NCBI RefSeq assembly: GCF_040126305.1
Contig: NZ_CP149510.1
Span: 3,607,001-3,671,000 of the forward strand
Source: Pararhizobium sp. A13
GTDB taxonomy: Bacteria > Pseudomonadota > Alphaproteobacteria > Rhizobiales > Rhizobiaceae
Length of the DNA stretch: 64,000 bases
Direction of reading: 5' to 3'
Positions 1-8,477 of this stretch are shown in pieces. How positions within the stretch are numbered: the first letter of the stretch is position 1; every line of letters starts with the position of its first letter. The position numbers were made by a program, and so were the translations under genes. Below the pieces are notes generated by a model. It ran no database searches. It was not told the DNA's origin and was given only the letters and a program-made list of their open reading frames with translations.

Positions 1-203
1 TACTCGTCGCCGGAGAAATTTCATCTCCGAATTGTAGGCGCGACAGAACAGGCAATCATTGCGCACCTGTAGAGGTAGGACGCCAGCAGACCCCGGTGCG
101 ATGTTTCATGCGGCGCCCTTCGGCCGGAACGAATTTGTCGGGAAGCCCTCGAGTTTGGAATCCCCTTTCAGTACGCCGCCTAGCGCTTATTTAAATTACA
201 TAT

Positions 204-223
204 ATTCTATAGACTATAGGAAT
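204..223. promoter_or_regulatory. AT-rich inverted repeat before the first ABC operon
   Basis: The near-palindrome ATTCTATAGACTATAGGAAT has the core CTAT-N5-ATAG (207-219). It lies 23 bases before the ATG at 246, inside the only AT-rich stretch of the upstream region (190-230). TATACA at 226-231 could be a -10 element. Similar elements stand at 12183 and 15053. The rest of 1-203 shows no gene; a small hairpin (CGGAGA/TCTCCG, about 11-29) is the only other structure I saw. Confidence 0.5.
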
Positions 224-245
224 TTTATACACACCCGGTTATCAT

Positions 246-1730
246 ATGCCCCTTTTGAAGATCGACAGACTGGTCCGTTCATTCGGACCCACGCGGGCAC
301 TTGCGGGGGCCAGCCTCGAGCTGGACGCCGGAGAAATCGTGGCCCTGATGGGAGCGAACGGGGCCGGCAAATCGACCTTGGTGAATATCCTGTCCGGCGC
401 GCTTGATGCGGACAGCGGCACCATCACATTTGCCGGTCACCCCTATGCGGTGCGATCTCCCGCGGACGCCGGCCACGCCGGTATCGTAACCGTCCATCAA
501 TCCACCGACCGGGTCGGAGCCCCCGGATTGACCGTGGCCGATACCCTTTTGCTCAACAGCTACGCCGACGGATCGGCACCGTTCTTCGTGAGCAGACGAA
601 CCATCCGCCGGAAGGCTCGCGACATCTTGACGGAAGCGGGCTTCGAATTGCCACTGGATCAGGAGTTCGCCGACCTGTCGGCTGCCGATCGTCAACTGGT
701 CGCCATCGCCCGCGCTGTCGCGCGCAAGGCGTTGGTCCTCATCCTGGACGAACCAACAGCCAGCATTTCCGGACCGGAGTCCGAGCGGCTCTATCGGATC
801 CTGAAGCGCTTGCGCGGCGAAGGAATGGCGATCCTCTATATCTCGCACAGGATTGCCGATCTGGAAGCTCTGGCAGACAGGGTTGCCGTCATGCGCGGCG
901 GCCAGGTGGTCGGCAGCTTCAACCGCCCCGTCGATTTCGAAAAGGCCGTCGAAACGATGATCGGCCGACCACTCCAGTCGGCTCGACCGGATACGCGTGA
1001 GGCGACGGGCGCACCGATCTTCGAAATGCGGAATGCTTCCCTGCTGCCGGGCACGATTCCCTTCGACCTTGATCTCCACGCCGGCGAGGTCGTCGCGATT
1101 TCGGGCGTGCTCGGTGCGGGAAAAAGCCGTCTTCTCTCGGCAATCTTTGGCAATGCGGCGTTGGCCGGCGGAACCATGTACCTTGATGGCAACTCCTACG
1201 CGCCCGCTTCTGTTCGGGCCGCGATTGATGCCGGCGTGTTCATGGCGGCGGAAGACAGACACCGCTCTTCGCTGATGCCTGCGGATTGGCCGGGAAGTAC
1301 GCTTGCCGCCACCATCAGCCTGCCGCATCTCGCGATATGGTTTCCGTCCGGCTTCCTTCTGGGCCGACGCGAGCAGGCCGAAGCCGGGCGTGCCATTCAC
1401 CGGCTCGGTATCAGGGCATCAGGACCGGATGCCGCCATATCCTCGCTCTCCGGCGGCAATCAGCAGAAAGTCATCCTCGGGCGATGGGAAGCGGAACCGA
1501 GCCGCCTTCTTTTGCTCGACGAGCCCTTCCAGGGCGTCGATGTCGGCGCCCGCCACGACATCATCACGGCGATCCGCGCCAATACGCAGCGCGCCACGCT
1601 GATCGCCACATCCGATCCGGAGGAGGCGCTCGAAGTCGCCGACCGGATCCTTTTCATCGACCATCACACGCTGACACCGGCGGCTCTGAGCCCGGCATCG
1701 GCACAGACATTCGAGGCAGCAGCACGATGA
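246..1730 (+). CDS. Sugar-type ABC transporter ATP-binding protein (RbsA/MglA family)
   Basis: This 494-residue protein has two fused nucleotide-binding domains, the usual layout of the carbohydrate uptake CUT2 family. The first domain has Walker A GANGAGKST near residues 36-44, a degenerate signature (LSAADRQ in place of LSGGQ) and Walker B LVLILDEPTAS. The second has Walker A GVLGAGKS near 290, signature LSGGNQQK and Walker B LLLLDEPFQG. It would power import from the cytoplasmic face. Its stop overlaps the permease start (ATGA at 1727), so the two are translationally coupled. No clear Shine-Dalgarno precedes the ATG. No binding-protein gene is next to it in this window, and the substrate is unknown. 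Confidence 0.9.
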   Translation: MPLLKIDRLVRSFGPTRALAGASLELDAGEIVALMGANGAGKSTLVNILSGALDADSGTITFAGHPYAVRSPADAGHAGIVTVHQSTDRVGAPGLTVADTLLLNSYADGSAPFFVSRRTIRRKARDILTEAGFELPLDQEFADLSAADRQLVAIARAVARKALVLILDEPTASISGPESERLYRILKRLRGEGMAILYISHRIADLEALADRVAVMRGGQVVGSFNRPVDFEKAVETMIGRPLQSARPDTREATGAPIFEMRNASLLPGTIPFDLDLHAGEVVAISGVLGAGKSRLLSAIFGNAALAGGTMYLDGNSYAPASVRAAIDAGVFMAAEDRHRSSLMPADWPGSTLAATISLPHLAIWFPSGFLLGRREQAEAGRAIHRLGIRASGPDAAISSLSGGNQQKVILGRWEAEPSRLLLLDEPFQGVDVGARHDIITAIRANTQRATLIATSDPEEALEVADRILFIDHHTLTPAALSPASAQTFEAAAR

Positions 1731-2767
1731 CACCGATCGACAAACAGACACGGACGTTGAGCGCCAGCGCGCGACCGATCCCGTTCGACCGACTGCGAAT
1801 GCTTGTGCGCACCAGCGCCGTCTTCGTCTTGCTGGCGGCCATGATAATCGGCTTTTCGATCGCCCAGCCTGCCTTCATCAATCTCGCCAACCAGATGAGC
1901 ATCCTCCAGGCCGTCTCGGTGGTCGCCATCCTCGGCACCGGGGTCACCGTCACGCTGGCCGTCGGCGGCTTCGACCTGTCTATCGGCGCCGTTGCTGCTT
2001 CCAGCGTCATGGCGGCAAGCTACGCGATGATCGTCTGGGGCCTGAATGTTGCCCAGACCGTGCCTCTGGTCCTCGCCTTCGGTTCCCTTGTCGGCCTGTT
2101 CAATGCTTTTCTGATCGTCAAGCTGAGGGTGCCTGACCTTCTCGCAACACTCGCAGTCATGTTTCTGCTGAGCGGCCTCCAACTGATCCCGACCGCAGGC
2201 CGCTCGATTTCATCGGGGCTCATTCTTCCCGACGGTTCGACGGCAACAGGCAGCTACGCCCCCGCCTTCCTGCTGATCGGCAGATCGAGCCTGTTCGGCG
2301 TGGTCCCGGCGCCTGTCGCGGTCATGCTTCTGGTCGCCCTCGCTCTCCACGTTCTGACCGAGCATACCCGCATCGGCCGGCTGCTGTTTGCCACGGGCGG
2401 CAACGAGGTCGCGACGCGGCTCGCGGGCGCCTCGGTTCCACGCCTCAAAACACTCGCCTACGTGCTTTCCGGCACCCTCGCGTCGCTCGGCGGCATCATC
2501 GTGGCTGCCCGCGTCGGACGCGGCGATGTCTCGTCGGGAGGATCGCTGCTGATGGATGCCGTGGCCGCATCGCTGATCGGCTTTGCGGTACTGGGCATGC
2601 GCCGCCCCAACGTTTTCGGCACCATCGTCGGCGCCGTCTTCGTCGGCATCCTACTGAACGGGCTGACGATGCTGAATGCGCCGTACTACACCCAGGATTT
2701 CGTCAAGGGCGCCGCTCTCGTCGGCGCGCTGGCCCTCACTTACGGGCTCGGACGCAGTTCGCGCTGA
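1727..2767 (+). CDS. Sugar-type ABC transporter permease (RbsC family)
   Basis: A hydrophobic 346-residue protein of the RbsC/BPD_transp_2 family, which has about 8-10 membrane helices. The ATG at 1727 overlaps the ATPase stop and gives an N-terminus of about 35 polar residues before the first helix; longer reading-frame extensions only shadow the ATPase gene. Family landmarks are the GGFDLSIGAV stretch near residue 80 and the cytoplasmic GGNEVATRLAG loop, which contacts the ATPase. It pairs with the ATPase at 246. Directly after its stop comes a broken, unrelated gene, so whatever followed, possibly the binding protein, is gone or lies elsewhere. Confidence 0.9.
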   Translation: MTPIDKQTRTLSASARPIPFDRLRMLVRTSAVFVLLAAMIIGFSIAQPAFINLANQMSILQAVSVVAILGTGVTVTLAVGGFDLSIGAVAASSVMAASYAMIVWGLNVAQTVPLVLAFGSLVGLFNAFLIVKLRVPDLLATLAVMFLLSGLQLIPTAGRSISSGLILPDGSTATGSYAPAFLLIGRSSLFGVVPAPVAVMLLVALALHVLTEHTRIGRLLFATGGNEVATRLAGASVPRLKTLAYVLSGTLASLGGIIVAARVGRGDVSSGGSLLMDAVAASLIGFAVLGMRRPNVFGTIVGAVFVGILLNGLTMLNAPYYTQDFVKGAALVGALALTYGLGRSSR

Positions 2768-2782
2768 CCCCATCAATAACCA

Positions 2783-3147
2783 CGTGCGCGCGATCCGAAA
2801 AACCCGGGCAATGTCACCTATGTGGCAGTGCCGCCCAACACGTGGAACATCCATCTCCAGACCATGACGACCTGCTTCTCGTCATCGACGCTCTCAATCT
2901 TTTTGCCGACGTCCACAGCTTCACCGATGAAAAAGCCTATTACACCCAGTCCGTCGGCGAGACCGTGGCACGTTCGAAAGGTGGGCTGACGAAGCGCCCC
3001 TGGACGGCCGGCATGACCGTTTACGATATCTCGGTGCCGGACATGCCGCGCAAGATCGGCGCGCTGCACATCGACGGTGTCGGTCTGCACAGGATCTGGT
3101 GCGTGGGCGGACGATGGCCCCATGCCTCTGCCCTATACGGTGGCTGA
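2783..3147 (+). pseudogene. Remnant of an LVIVD-repeat protein
   Basis: Translation in two frames resembles LVIVD-repeat (beta-propeller-like) proteins. An upstream piece ending PPNTWNIHLQT lies in one frame up to about 2863. It continues as HDDLLLVIDALNLFADV in the next frame, and later as MTVYDISVPDMPRKIG and VGLHRIWCVGGRW. The frame change at about 2861-2865 fits loss of a single base. Both ends of the family are missing: there is no start or signal peptide, and the frame stops soon after GGRW. I read it as a truncated, frameshifted relic. The rest of 2768-3339 shows no intact gene. Confidence 0.55.
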
Positions 3148-3162
3148 GGTCGAATACTGCAC

Positions 3163-3174
3163 AAAATTAGTAGA
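3163..3174. promoter_or_regulatory. AAAATTAGTAGA element upstream of metQ
   Basis: This 12-mer differs by one base from AAAATCAGTAGA at 24487-24498, which stands before the monooxygenase/transport operon starting at 24444. Both sit in AT-rich upstream DNA of sulfur-uptake units. A second structure, GAAACGA-N7-TCGTTTC, lies in the metQ leader. I saw no recognisable SAM riboswitch. Confidence 0.25.
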
Positions 3175-3339
3175 AAATTGATTTCCTCTCGCCTGCAGGG
3201 GCAGAAGAATTTTCCTGCATCAATCTGCACAAAACATAATCATGCTTCGCTTATCAAATAGGCATTTGCGATCCTGAGCTCAGAAACGAACCTCCCTCGT
3301 TTCCAGCCTTGTCCTCCCAGGAATTGTACAGGATCTCTC

Positions 3340-4188
3340 ATGAGCAACATCTTCGCCCCACTCTCCAAGGCAGCAACGCTTTCCCGACGCGCGGCCCTTG
3401 CGGTCTTGCTGGCCTCGACATTCGCTGTCGCGGTCTCCTCGCTTCCTGACACGTCCTTTGCCGAGGACGCAAAGTCGATCAAGGTCGGCATCATCAGCGG
3501 CGAGGACGAAGACGTCTGGCGCGTGGTGACGGCGGAAGCCGCCAAGCAGAACCTGACGATCGAGACCGTCGTCTTCAACGACTACACGCAGCCAAACGAA
3601 GCGCTCGAACGCGGCGAAATCGACGCCAATGCCTTCCAGCATCAGCCTTACCTCGAAAATCAGATCAAGACACACGGCTACAAGATCGTCCCCGTCGGTT
3701 ACACCGGCGTCTGGCCGATCGGGCTCTATTCGAAGAAATTCACCAAGATCGCGGATCTTCAGAATGGCGCGATCGTTGGTGTACCGAACGACCCTTCCAA
3801 CGAGGGCCGCGCTCTGCGCGTACTGCAGAATGAAGGCCTGATCAAGCTGAAGGACGGTACCGGCATTCTGGCCACCATTGCCGACATCGTCGAGAATCCG
3901 AAGAAAATCGAGATCAAAGAACTCGATGCGGGCGTTGTTGGCCGCGCCATCGACGATCTGGATGCGGCGGTCGTCAACACCGACTGGGCGCTGAAGAGCG
4001 GCCTGACGCCCGACAATCGCATTGCCCAGGAGCCGGTGGCGGACAATCCGTACCGCAACTTCATCGCCGTGAAGGCCGGCCAGGAGAACGAGCCCTGGGT
4101 CAAGACGCTTGTCTCGGCCTACCAGAACGACACCGTGAAGGCCGAGTTCGATCGGGTCTACAAAGGCACCGGTATCAGCGCATACTGA
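3340..4188 (+). CDS. metQ: Methionine ABC transporter substrate-binding protein
   Basis: A 282-residue NlpA/MetQ-family binding protein. An N-terminal signal region of about 42 residues ends in SFAEDAKS. There is no lipobox cysteine, so it should be a free periplasmic protein. The mature part starts IKVGIISGEDEDVWRVV and contains the family stretches NAFQHQPYLENQ and VPNDPSNEGRALRVLQ. It binds D/L-methionine or its oxides and delivers them to MetNI. It is followed by a strong hairpin (4213-4246) and then metN, the layout expected when the binding protein is made in excess. Family assignment is firm; the exact ligand is inferred from the family. Confidence 0.92.
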   Translation: MSNIFAPLSKAATLSRRAALAVLLASTFAVAVSSLPDTSFAEDAKSIKVGIISGEDEDVWRVVTAEAAKQNLTIETVVFNDYTQPNEALERGEIDANAFQHQPYLENQIKTHGYKIVPVGYTGVWPIGLYSKKFTKIADLQNGAIVGVPNDPSNEGRALRVLQNEGLIKLKDGTGILATIADIVENPKKIEIKELDAGVVGRAIDDLDAAVVNTDWALKSGLTPDNRIAQEPVADNPYRNFIAVKAGQENEPWVKTLVSAYQNDTVKAEFDRVYKGTGISAY

Positions 4189-4212
4189 TACGGACTAGAT
4201 ACAGAAACTGTG

Positions 4213-4246
4213 AAGGCGGCCGTCGGACTTTCGTCCGGGCCGCCTT
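4213..4246 (+). terminator. Intra-operon hairpin between metQ and metN
   Basis: AAGGCGGCC (4213-4221) pairs with GGCCGCCTT (4238-4246), and inside it CGGAC pairs with GTCCG around a TTTC loop. This is a very stable stem with only a three-T tail. It begins 25 bases after the metQ stop and ends 44 bases before metN. It probably acts as a partial terminator or an RNA-stability element that raises metQ over metNI. Confidence 0.6.
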
Positions 4247-4290
4247 TGGCGTTGACCATTGATTGCCGCGCAAGCGGAAAAGGACGTTCG

Positions 4291-5373
4291 ATGAATTCCC
4301 ACACCACCGTGGCCCCGATTGCCACGCCGCACGACGCCGACGACAGGCCGGATGTCGTCAGGCTGACCGATGTCAGGCGCCACTTCGGAGAGACCGCGGC
4401 GCTCGACGGAGTCTCGCTCTCCGTACGCAAAGGCGAAATCCTCGGTATCATCGGCCGCAGCGGCGCTGGGAAATCCACGCTCATCCGCTGCCTCAACGGG
4501 CTGGAACGGCCGGACTCTGGCACTGTCCTGATCGAAGGACGCGATATCACTGGCCTTTCCGAACGACAGCTTCAGCCTCTGCGGCGCAAGATCGGCATGA
4601 TCTTCCAGCACTTCAATCTGCTTTCGGCCAAGACGGTCGAGGAAAACGTCGCCCTGCCGCTGAAGATCGAGGGCGTTCCGAAGGCCGCCCGCCTGAAACG
4701 CGCCGCGGAACTGCTGGATCTCGTCGGGCTGTCGGAAAAGGCAAAGGCCTATCCATCGTCACTGTCGGGCGGGCAGAAGCAGCGTGTCGGTATAGCCCGG
4801 GCGCTGGCCGGCCGGCCGGCGCTGCTTCTATCGGACGAAGCCACATCGGCGCTCGACCCGGAAACCACGCATGCCATCCTGGCCCTTCTCAAGGACATCA
4901 ACAAAAAGCTCGACCTGACCATTCTGCTGATCACGCATGAGATGGAAGTGGTGCGCAACATCGCCGATCGGGTCGCGGTCATTGACGGCGGGCGTATTGT
5001 CGAGGAAGGCGCCGTCTGGTCGGTCTTTGCCGATCCCCGCAGCGAGACCACGCGCAGCCTTCTCAGCACCATCCGGCCGCGACTGCCCGACCATATCGCA
5101 CGCCGCCTCAGCCAAAACCCGGGCGGCGAAGCGGTGCTCCGCGTCGATCTGGCCGGGCCGGACGCCAATTCGCCGCTCTTTGCCGATCTCTCGGCCGCGC
5201 TGCCGAATTCCTTCCGGTTGATCCATGGCGGCATCGACCACATCCAGGAGCAGCCGGTTGCGCGTTTCTTCATCGGCGTGCCCGATCCATCCCGGCTGGA
5301 TCCCGTCCTGCAATTTCTGAAGGGTTGCTCGGCCCGCGTGGAGGTCCTTGGTTATGACGCCCGTTCTGCTTGA
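4291..5373 (+). CDS. metN: Methionine ABC transporter ATP-binding protein
   Basis: A 360-residue MetN. The ATG at 4291, after AAAAGGACG, is preferred to an upstream in-frame start that would run through the hairpin. Walker A is GRSGAGKST, the Q-loop is IFQHFN, the signature is LSGGQKQRVGIARAL and Walker B is LLLSDEATSALD. The last 80 or so residues form the NIL domain, which in this family binds methionine and inhibits transport when cytoplasmic methionine is high. Its end overlaps metI by about 20 bases, so the pair is coupled. Confidence 0.95.
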   Translation: MNSHTTVAPIATPHDADDRPDVVRLTDVRRHFGETAALDGVSLSVRKGEILGIIGRSGAGKSTLIRCLNGLERPDSGTVLIEGRDITGLSERQLQPLRRKIGMIFQHFNLLSAKTVEENVALPLKIEGVPKAARLKRAAELLDLVGLSEKAKAYPSSLSGGQKQRVGIARALAGRPALLLSDEATSALDPETTHAILALLKDINKKLDLTILLITHEMEVVRNIADRVAVIDGGRIVEEGAVWSVFADPRSETTRSLLSTIRPRLPDHIARRLSQNPGGEAVLRVDLAGPDANSPLFADLSAALPNSFRLIHGGIDHIQEQPVARFFIGVPDPSRLDPVLQFLKGCSARVEVLGYDARSA

Positions 5374-6010
5374 TCTGCTTCTCCGTTCGATCTGGGAAAC
5401 CCTTCTGATGACCGGCGCCTCCGGCCTCATTTCCCTGCTGGCGGGACTTCCGCTCGGTCTGGCGCTGATTGCCACCGATCGCGGCGGCATTGCCGAAAAT
5501 CTCTGGGTCAACCGGCTGCTCGGCGCCATCGTCAACGGCTTCCGCTCCGTGCCTTTCATCATCCTGCTGGTGGCGCTCATCCCCATCACGCGGCTGATCG
5601 TCGGCACAGCACTCGGCACCTGGGCGGCGATCGTGCCGCTCGCGATCGCTGCGACACCCTATTACGCCCGGATAGCCGAGGTGTCGCTCAGGGAGGTCGA
5701 CCGGGGCCTGATCGAAGCGGTGCGCGCCATGGGTGGCAATCGCTGGACCGTCATCCGTGAAGTGCTGGTGCCGGAAGCCCTGCCAGGCATCGTCGCCGGC
5801 TTCACCGTCACGCTCGTCACCCTCATCGGCGCATCGGCGATGGCCGGCGCGATCGGGGCCGGCGGGCTGGGGGATCTCGCGATCCGCTACGGCTATCAAC
5901 GCTTCGAGACAGGCGTCATGATCGCCGTGGTCATCGTGCTCATCGTCATGGTCTGCGGCATCCAGTGGCTGGGCGACCGGCTGATGGCCCGTATCGATCA
6001 CCGCGCCTGA
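5354..6010 (+). CDS. metI: Methionine ABC transporter permease
   Basis: A 218-residue inner-membrane permease with about five helices. The EAA loop (AVRAMGGNRWTVIREVLVPEALPG region, near residue 130) docks on MetN. The ATG at 5354 is chosen because it lies inside the end of metN and gives the usual family length; a TTG two codons earlier is the alternative. It completes a metQNI importer. A perfect 14-bp hairpin starts three bases after its stop and separates it from the convergent monooxygenase gene. Confidence 0.93.
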   Translation: MTPVLLDLLLRSIWETLLMTGASGLISLLAGLPLGLALIATDRGGIAENLWVNRLLGAIVNGFRSVPFIILLVALIPITRLIVGTALGTWAAIVPLAIAATPYYARIAEVSLREVDRGLIEAVRAMGGNRWTVIREVLVPEALPGIVAGFTVTLVTLIGASAMAGAIGAGGLGDLAIRYGYQRFETGVMIAVVIVLIVMVCGIQWLGDRLMARIDHRA

Positions 6011-6013
6011 TTG

Positions 6014-6051
6014 CCAGCCGCAGCCTATCGGAAACGGTAGGCTGCGGCTGG
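6014..6051. terminator. Bidirectional terminator between metI and the LLM gene
   Basis: CCAGCCGCAGCCTA (6014-6027) is perfectly complementary to TAGGCTGCGGCTGG (6038-6051) around a 10-base loop. It can end transcripts from both sides. The stem contains the stop codon and last eight codons of the minus-strand monooxygenase gene, so coding sequence and terminator overlap. T-runs are weak on both sides. Confidence 0.65.
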
Positions 6052-7386
6052 ATGGCTTTCCGGCAAGCGTCCCGCATCCCCGCCGAAAAGCTTCTGCCGC
6101 AAGGTCCCGGGCGCATAATCCTGTTTAAACAGGCCGCGCTCCTGCAGCACCGGCACCACCAGATCGACAAAATCCGACAGGCTTTCCGGCGCAACCGTCC
6201 GGGCGAGATTGAAACCGTCGATCCCGCCCTCCTCCATCCATGTCTGGAAATGATCGGCAATCTGTTCCGGGCTGCCGACAATCGGCTTCTGCCTGCTACC
6301 GAGCACCATCTGGTCGATGATCTGCCGCATCGTCGCGCCCTCCTTGCCGCCGGTCAGGGCAGCAAGGGCGGATTGATTGGCGTTCGTCCGTGTCTGGAGG
6401 ATCGGTTCGTCCAGCGCGAACTGCGAGAGATCGATGCCGATCGAACCTGAATAATGCGCAAGCGATGCCTCGACACTGGCATGGCGACGATAGTCTTCAA
6501 CTTTTTCCTGTGCTTCCCGCTCCGTGCGACCGGTAACGACCGTCACCAGGTTCAACACCTTGATTGCATCGACCGGTCGACCGAACCCGGCGGCACGCTT
6601 GCGATGGCCATCGACGAGCCCTCGCGCCAACTTCGGCGACGAACTAGCGATGAAGACGCATTCGGCATGGCGGGCCGCGAAGTCCTGCCCGCGGCTGGAA
6701 GCCCCGGCCTGAAAGAGCACCGGGGTGCGCTGCGGAGAGGGTTCGCTAAGGTGGATCCCATCGACCCGGTAATGACGCCCCTCGTGCTGCACGGCGCGAA
6801 CCCGCGCGGGATCGGCGAAGATGCCCTTTCCACGGTCGCGCAAAACGGCATCGTCCGCCCAACTGCCTTCCCAGAGCTTGTAGAGGACCTCGAGATATTC
6901 CTCTGCTGCCTCGTAACGCGCGTCATGGTCCGGTTGCTGCGCCAGTCCCATGCTGCGGGCGGCACTATCGAGATAACCCGTGACAATGTTCCAGCCGATC
7001 CGGCCCTTCGTCAGATGGTCAAGCGTCGACATCCGGCGCGCGAACAGAAAGGGCGGCTCGTATGTCGTGTTGACCGTTACCCCGAAACCGAGATGCTTGG
7101 TAACGAGAGCCATCGCCGAGAGCGGGATCAGCGGATCGTTGACCGGAATCTGGGCAGCAGCGCGCATGGCCGCGTCCGGACGACCCCGATAGACGTCGTA
7201 GACTCCGACAATATCCGCCAGGAATATCCCGTCGAACTTGCCGCGTTCGGCGGTTTTGGCAAGATCGGTCCAATAGTCGAGATCCGTATAGCACACCGAA
7301 CTGTCACGCGGATGCGTCCAGAGCCCATGATTGATGTGCCCGACGCAATTCATGTCGAAGGCGTAGAGCTGGATGGGTCTGGCCAC
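6025..7386 (-). CDS. LLM-class flavin-dependent monooxygenase (NtaA/SnaA/DszA family)
   Basis: A 453-residue TIM-barrel enzyme of the NtaA/SnaA/DszA group. The group uses FMNH2 from a partner reductase and O2 to cleave C-N or C-S bonds. Diagnostic stretches are HINHGLWTHPRD, the block FDGIFLADIVGVYD, GRIGWNIVTGYLDSAARSMG and PVLFQAGASSRGQDFAARHAE. I prefer the GTG at 7386 because AGGAA lies six bases before it; a GTG at 7416 is the alternative. It is the last gene of the sugar-type ABC operon (88 bases after the permease), so it probably oxidises what that importer brings in. No reductase gene is adjacent. The substrate is unknown; sulfur or nitrogen release is inferred. Confidence 0.88.
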   Translation of the reverse strand: MARPIQLYAFDMNCVGHINHGLWTHPRDSSVCYTDLDYWTDLAKTAERGKFDGIFLADIVGVYDVYRGRPDAAMRAAAQIPVNDPLIPLSAMALVTKHLGFGVTVNTTYEPPFLFARRMSTLDHLTKGRIGWNIVTGYLDSAARSMGLAQQPDHDARYEAAEEYLEVLYKLWEGSWADDAVLRDRGKGIFADPARVRAVQHEGRHYRVDGIHLSEPSPQRTPVLFQAGASSRGQDFAARHAECVFIASSSPKLARGLVDGHRKRAAGFGRPVDAIKVLNLVTVVTGRTEREAQEKVEDYRRHASVEASLAHYSGSIGIDLSQFALDEPILQTRTNANQSALAALTGGKEGATMRQIIDQMVLGSRQKPIVGSPEQIADHFQTWMEEGGIDGFNLARTVAPESLSDFVDLVVPVLQERGLFKQDYAPGTLRQKLFGGDAGRLPESHPAAAYRFR

Positions 7387-7474
7387 GTTATTCCTGGCAA
7401 TGCGTTGAGAGGTCACTCGGTTTAGAGGTGCAAAGTTTCACCATTGCCAGTCCTGCGTCAAGCAAGCGGTGGGC

Positions 7475-8473
7475 TCACGCCTGCCGATTGGCTTTCTGAT
7501 TGATGAAGCTGATCGAAAGCACCGCAAAGATCAAAAGGCCCGTGCCCACCTGCTGCCAGTAGAAGTTCAGCCCCGTCAGCAGCAACCCATTGGCAACGAT
7601 GCTCAGGAGCAGAACGCCGAGGACGGTTCCCGGGACATTGGGACGTCCGCGCGGACTGAGCGTCGTGCCGATAAACGTCGCTCCAATGGCATTGAGCAGG
7701 AAAGCATTGCCGGAAGAGGGAATGTAGACGGTGACTGTCGATGTCAGGATCAGTCCGGCAATCGCCGCAATCACACCCGTCAGAACATAGGTCGCGGCAA
7801 CATGGGCCGGAACGGCGACGCCGGAATAGCGGGTTACGCTGGCCTGGATGCCGATCGAGGTGAGCACGCGGCCATAGCGCGTCTTCGACAAGACGACGGC
7901 ACTGACGAATACCACGACAAGAACGACGATCAGCGGAAAGGGAGTGCCGAACACCGTGCCATGTCCAACGAACCGGAACGTTTCTGGGACGCCGACGGGC
8001 GGCAGATAGACCGGATTGCCGCCGTTGGTGAGAAGCTGCTGGATGCTGCGCCCGATGAAAAGGGTGCCGAGCGTGGCGAGGAACGGCGAGATTCCAATCC
8101 CGGCAATCAGGACTGCATTGAAGGCACCGACGAGCGCACCGCCCGCAAGCCCGGCAAGCAGAGCCAGCGGAACCGGCTGCCCCGCAAGGACGAGGGAGAC
8201 AAAGGCAAAGCTGGCAAAATCGACCGCTGTCCCGACCGACAGATCGATGCCGCCAGCCGAAACGGTAAACGTCATCGCGACGGCGACGATGGCAAGCAGC
8301 GTGAAGTTGTTGACGAGAATGCTCTGCAGGTTGGCCGGCGTAAGAAAGGTTGGTGCGGCTGCGGAGAATGCCGCGAAGACGGCGACGATGGCCACGACAA
8401 GCGCGTAGCGCACGAGATGGTTCAGAACGAACCCGCCGCTGCTTGCACCGCCGGAAGCAAGATTTGCAGTCAT
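7475..8473 (-). CDS. Sugar-type ABC transporter permease 2 (RbsC family)
   Basis: A 332-residue membrane protein of the RbsC family with GGIDLSVGTAVDFASF near residue 80 and many hydrophobic helices. The ATG at 8473 follows CAGGAGAGC, a strong ribosome site placed at the very end of the preceding permease gene; only four bases separate the two genes. It is the second of two permeases in the operon from 12138, so the pore is probably a heterodimer. It ends 88 bases before the monooxygenase gene. Confidence 0.9.
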   Translation of the reverse strand: MTANLASGGASSGGFVLNHLVRYALVVAIVAVFAAFSAAAPTFLTPANLQSILVNNFTLLAIVAVAMTFTVSAGGIDLSVGTAVDFASFAFVSLVLAGQPVPLALLAGLAGGALVGAFNAVLIAGIGISPFLATLGTLFIGRSIQQLLTNGGNPVYLPPVGVPETFRFVGHGTVFGTPFPLIVVLVVVFVSAVVLSKTRYGRVLTSIGIQASVTRYSGVAVPAHVAATYVLTGVIAAIAGLILTSTVTVYIPSSGNAFLLNAIGATFIGTTLSPRGRPNVPGTVLGVLLLSIVANGLLLTGLNFYWQQVGTGLLIFAVLSISFINQKANRQA

Positions 8474-8477
8474 GAAA

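Noticed and set aside
279..1400. A 373-codon minus-strand frame opposite the first ABC ATPase
   Set aside because: The plus strand carries all ABC motifs. The antisense frame shows only mirror composition.
3141..3339. A possible riboswitch in the metQ leader
   Set aside because: Small hairpins exist, but I could not match the conserved core of SAM-I, SAM-II or SAH riboswitches.
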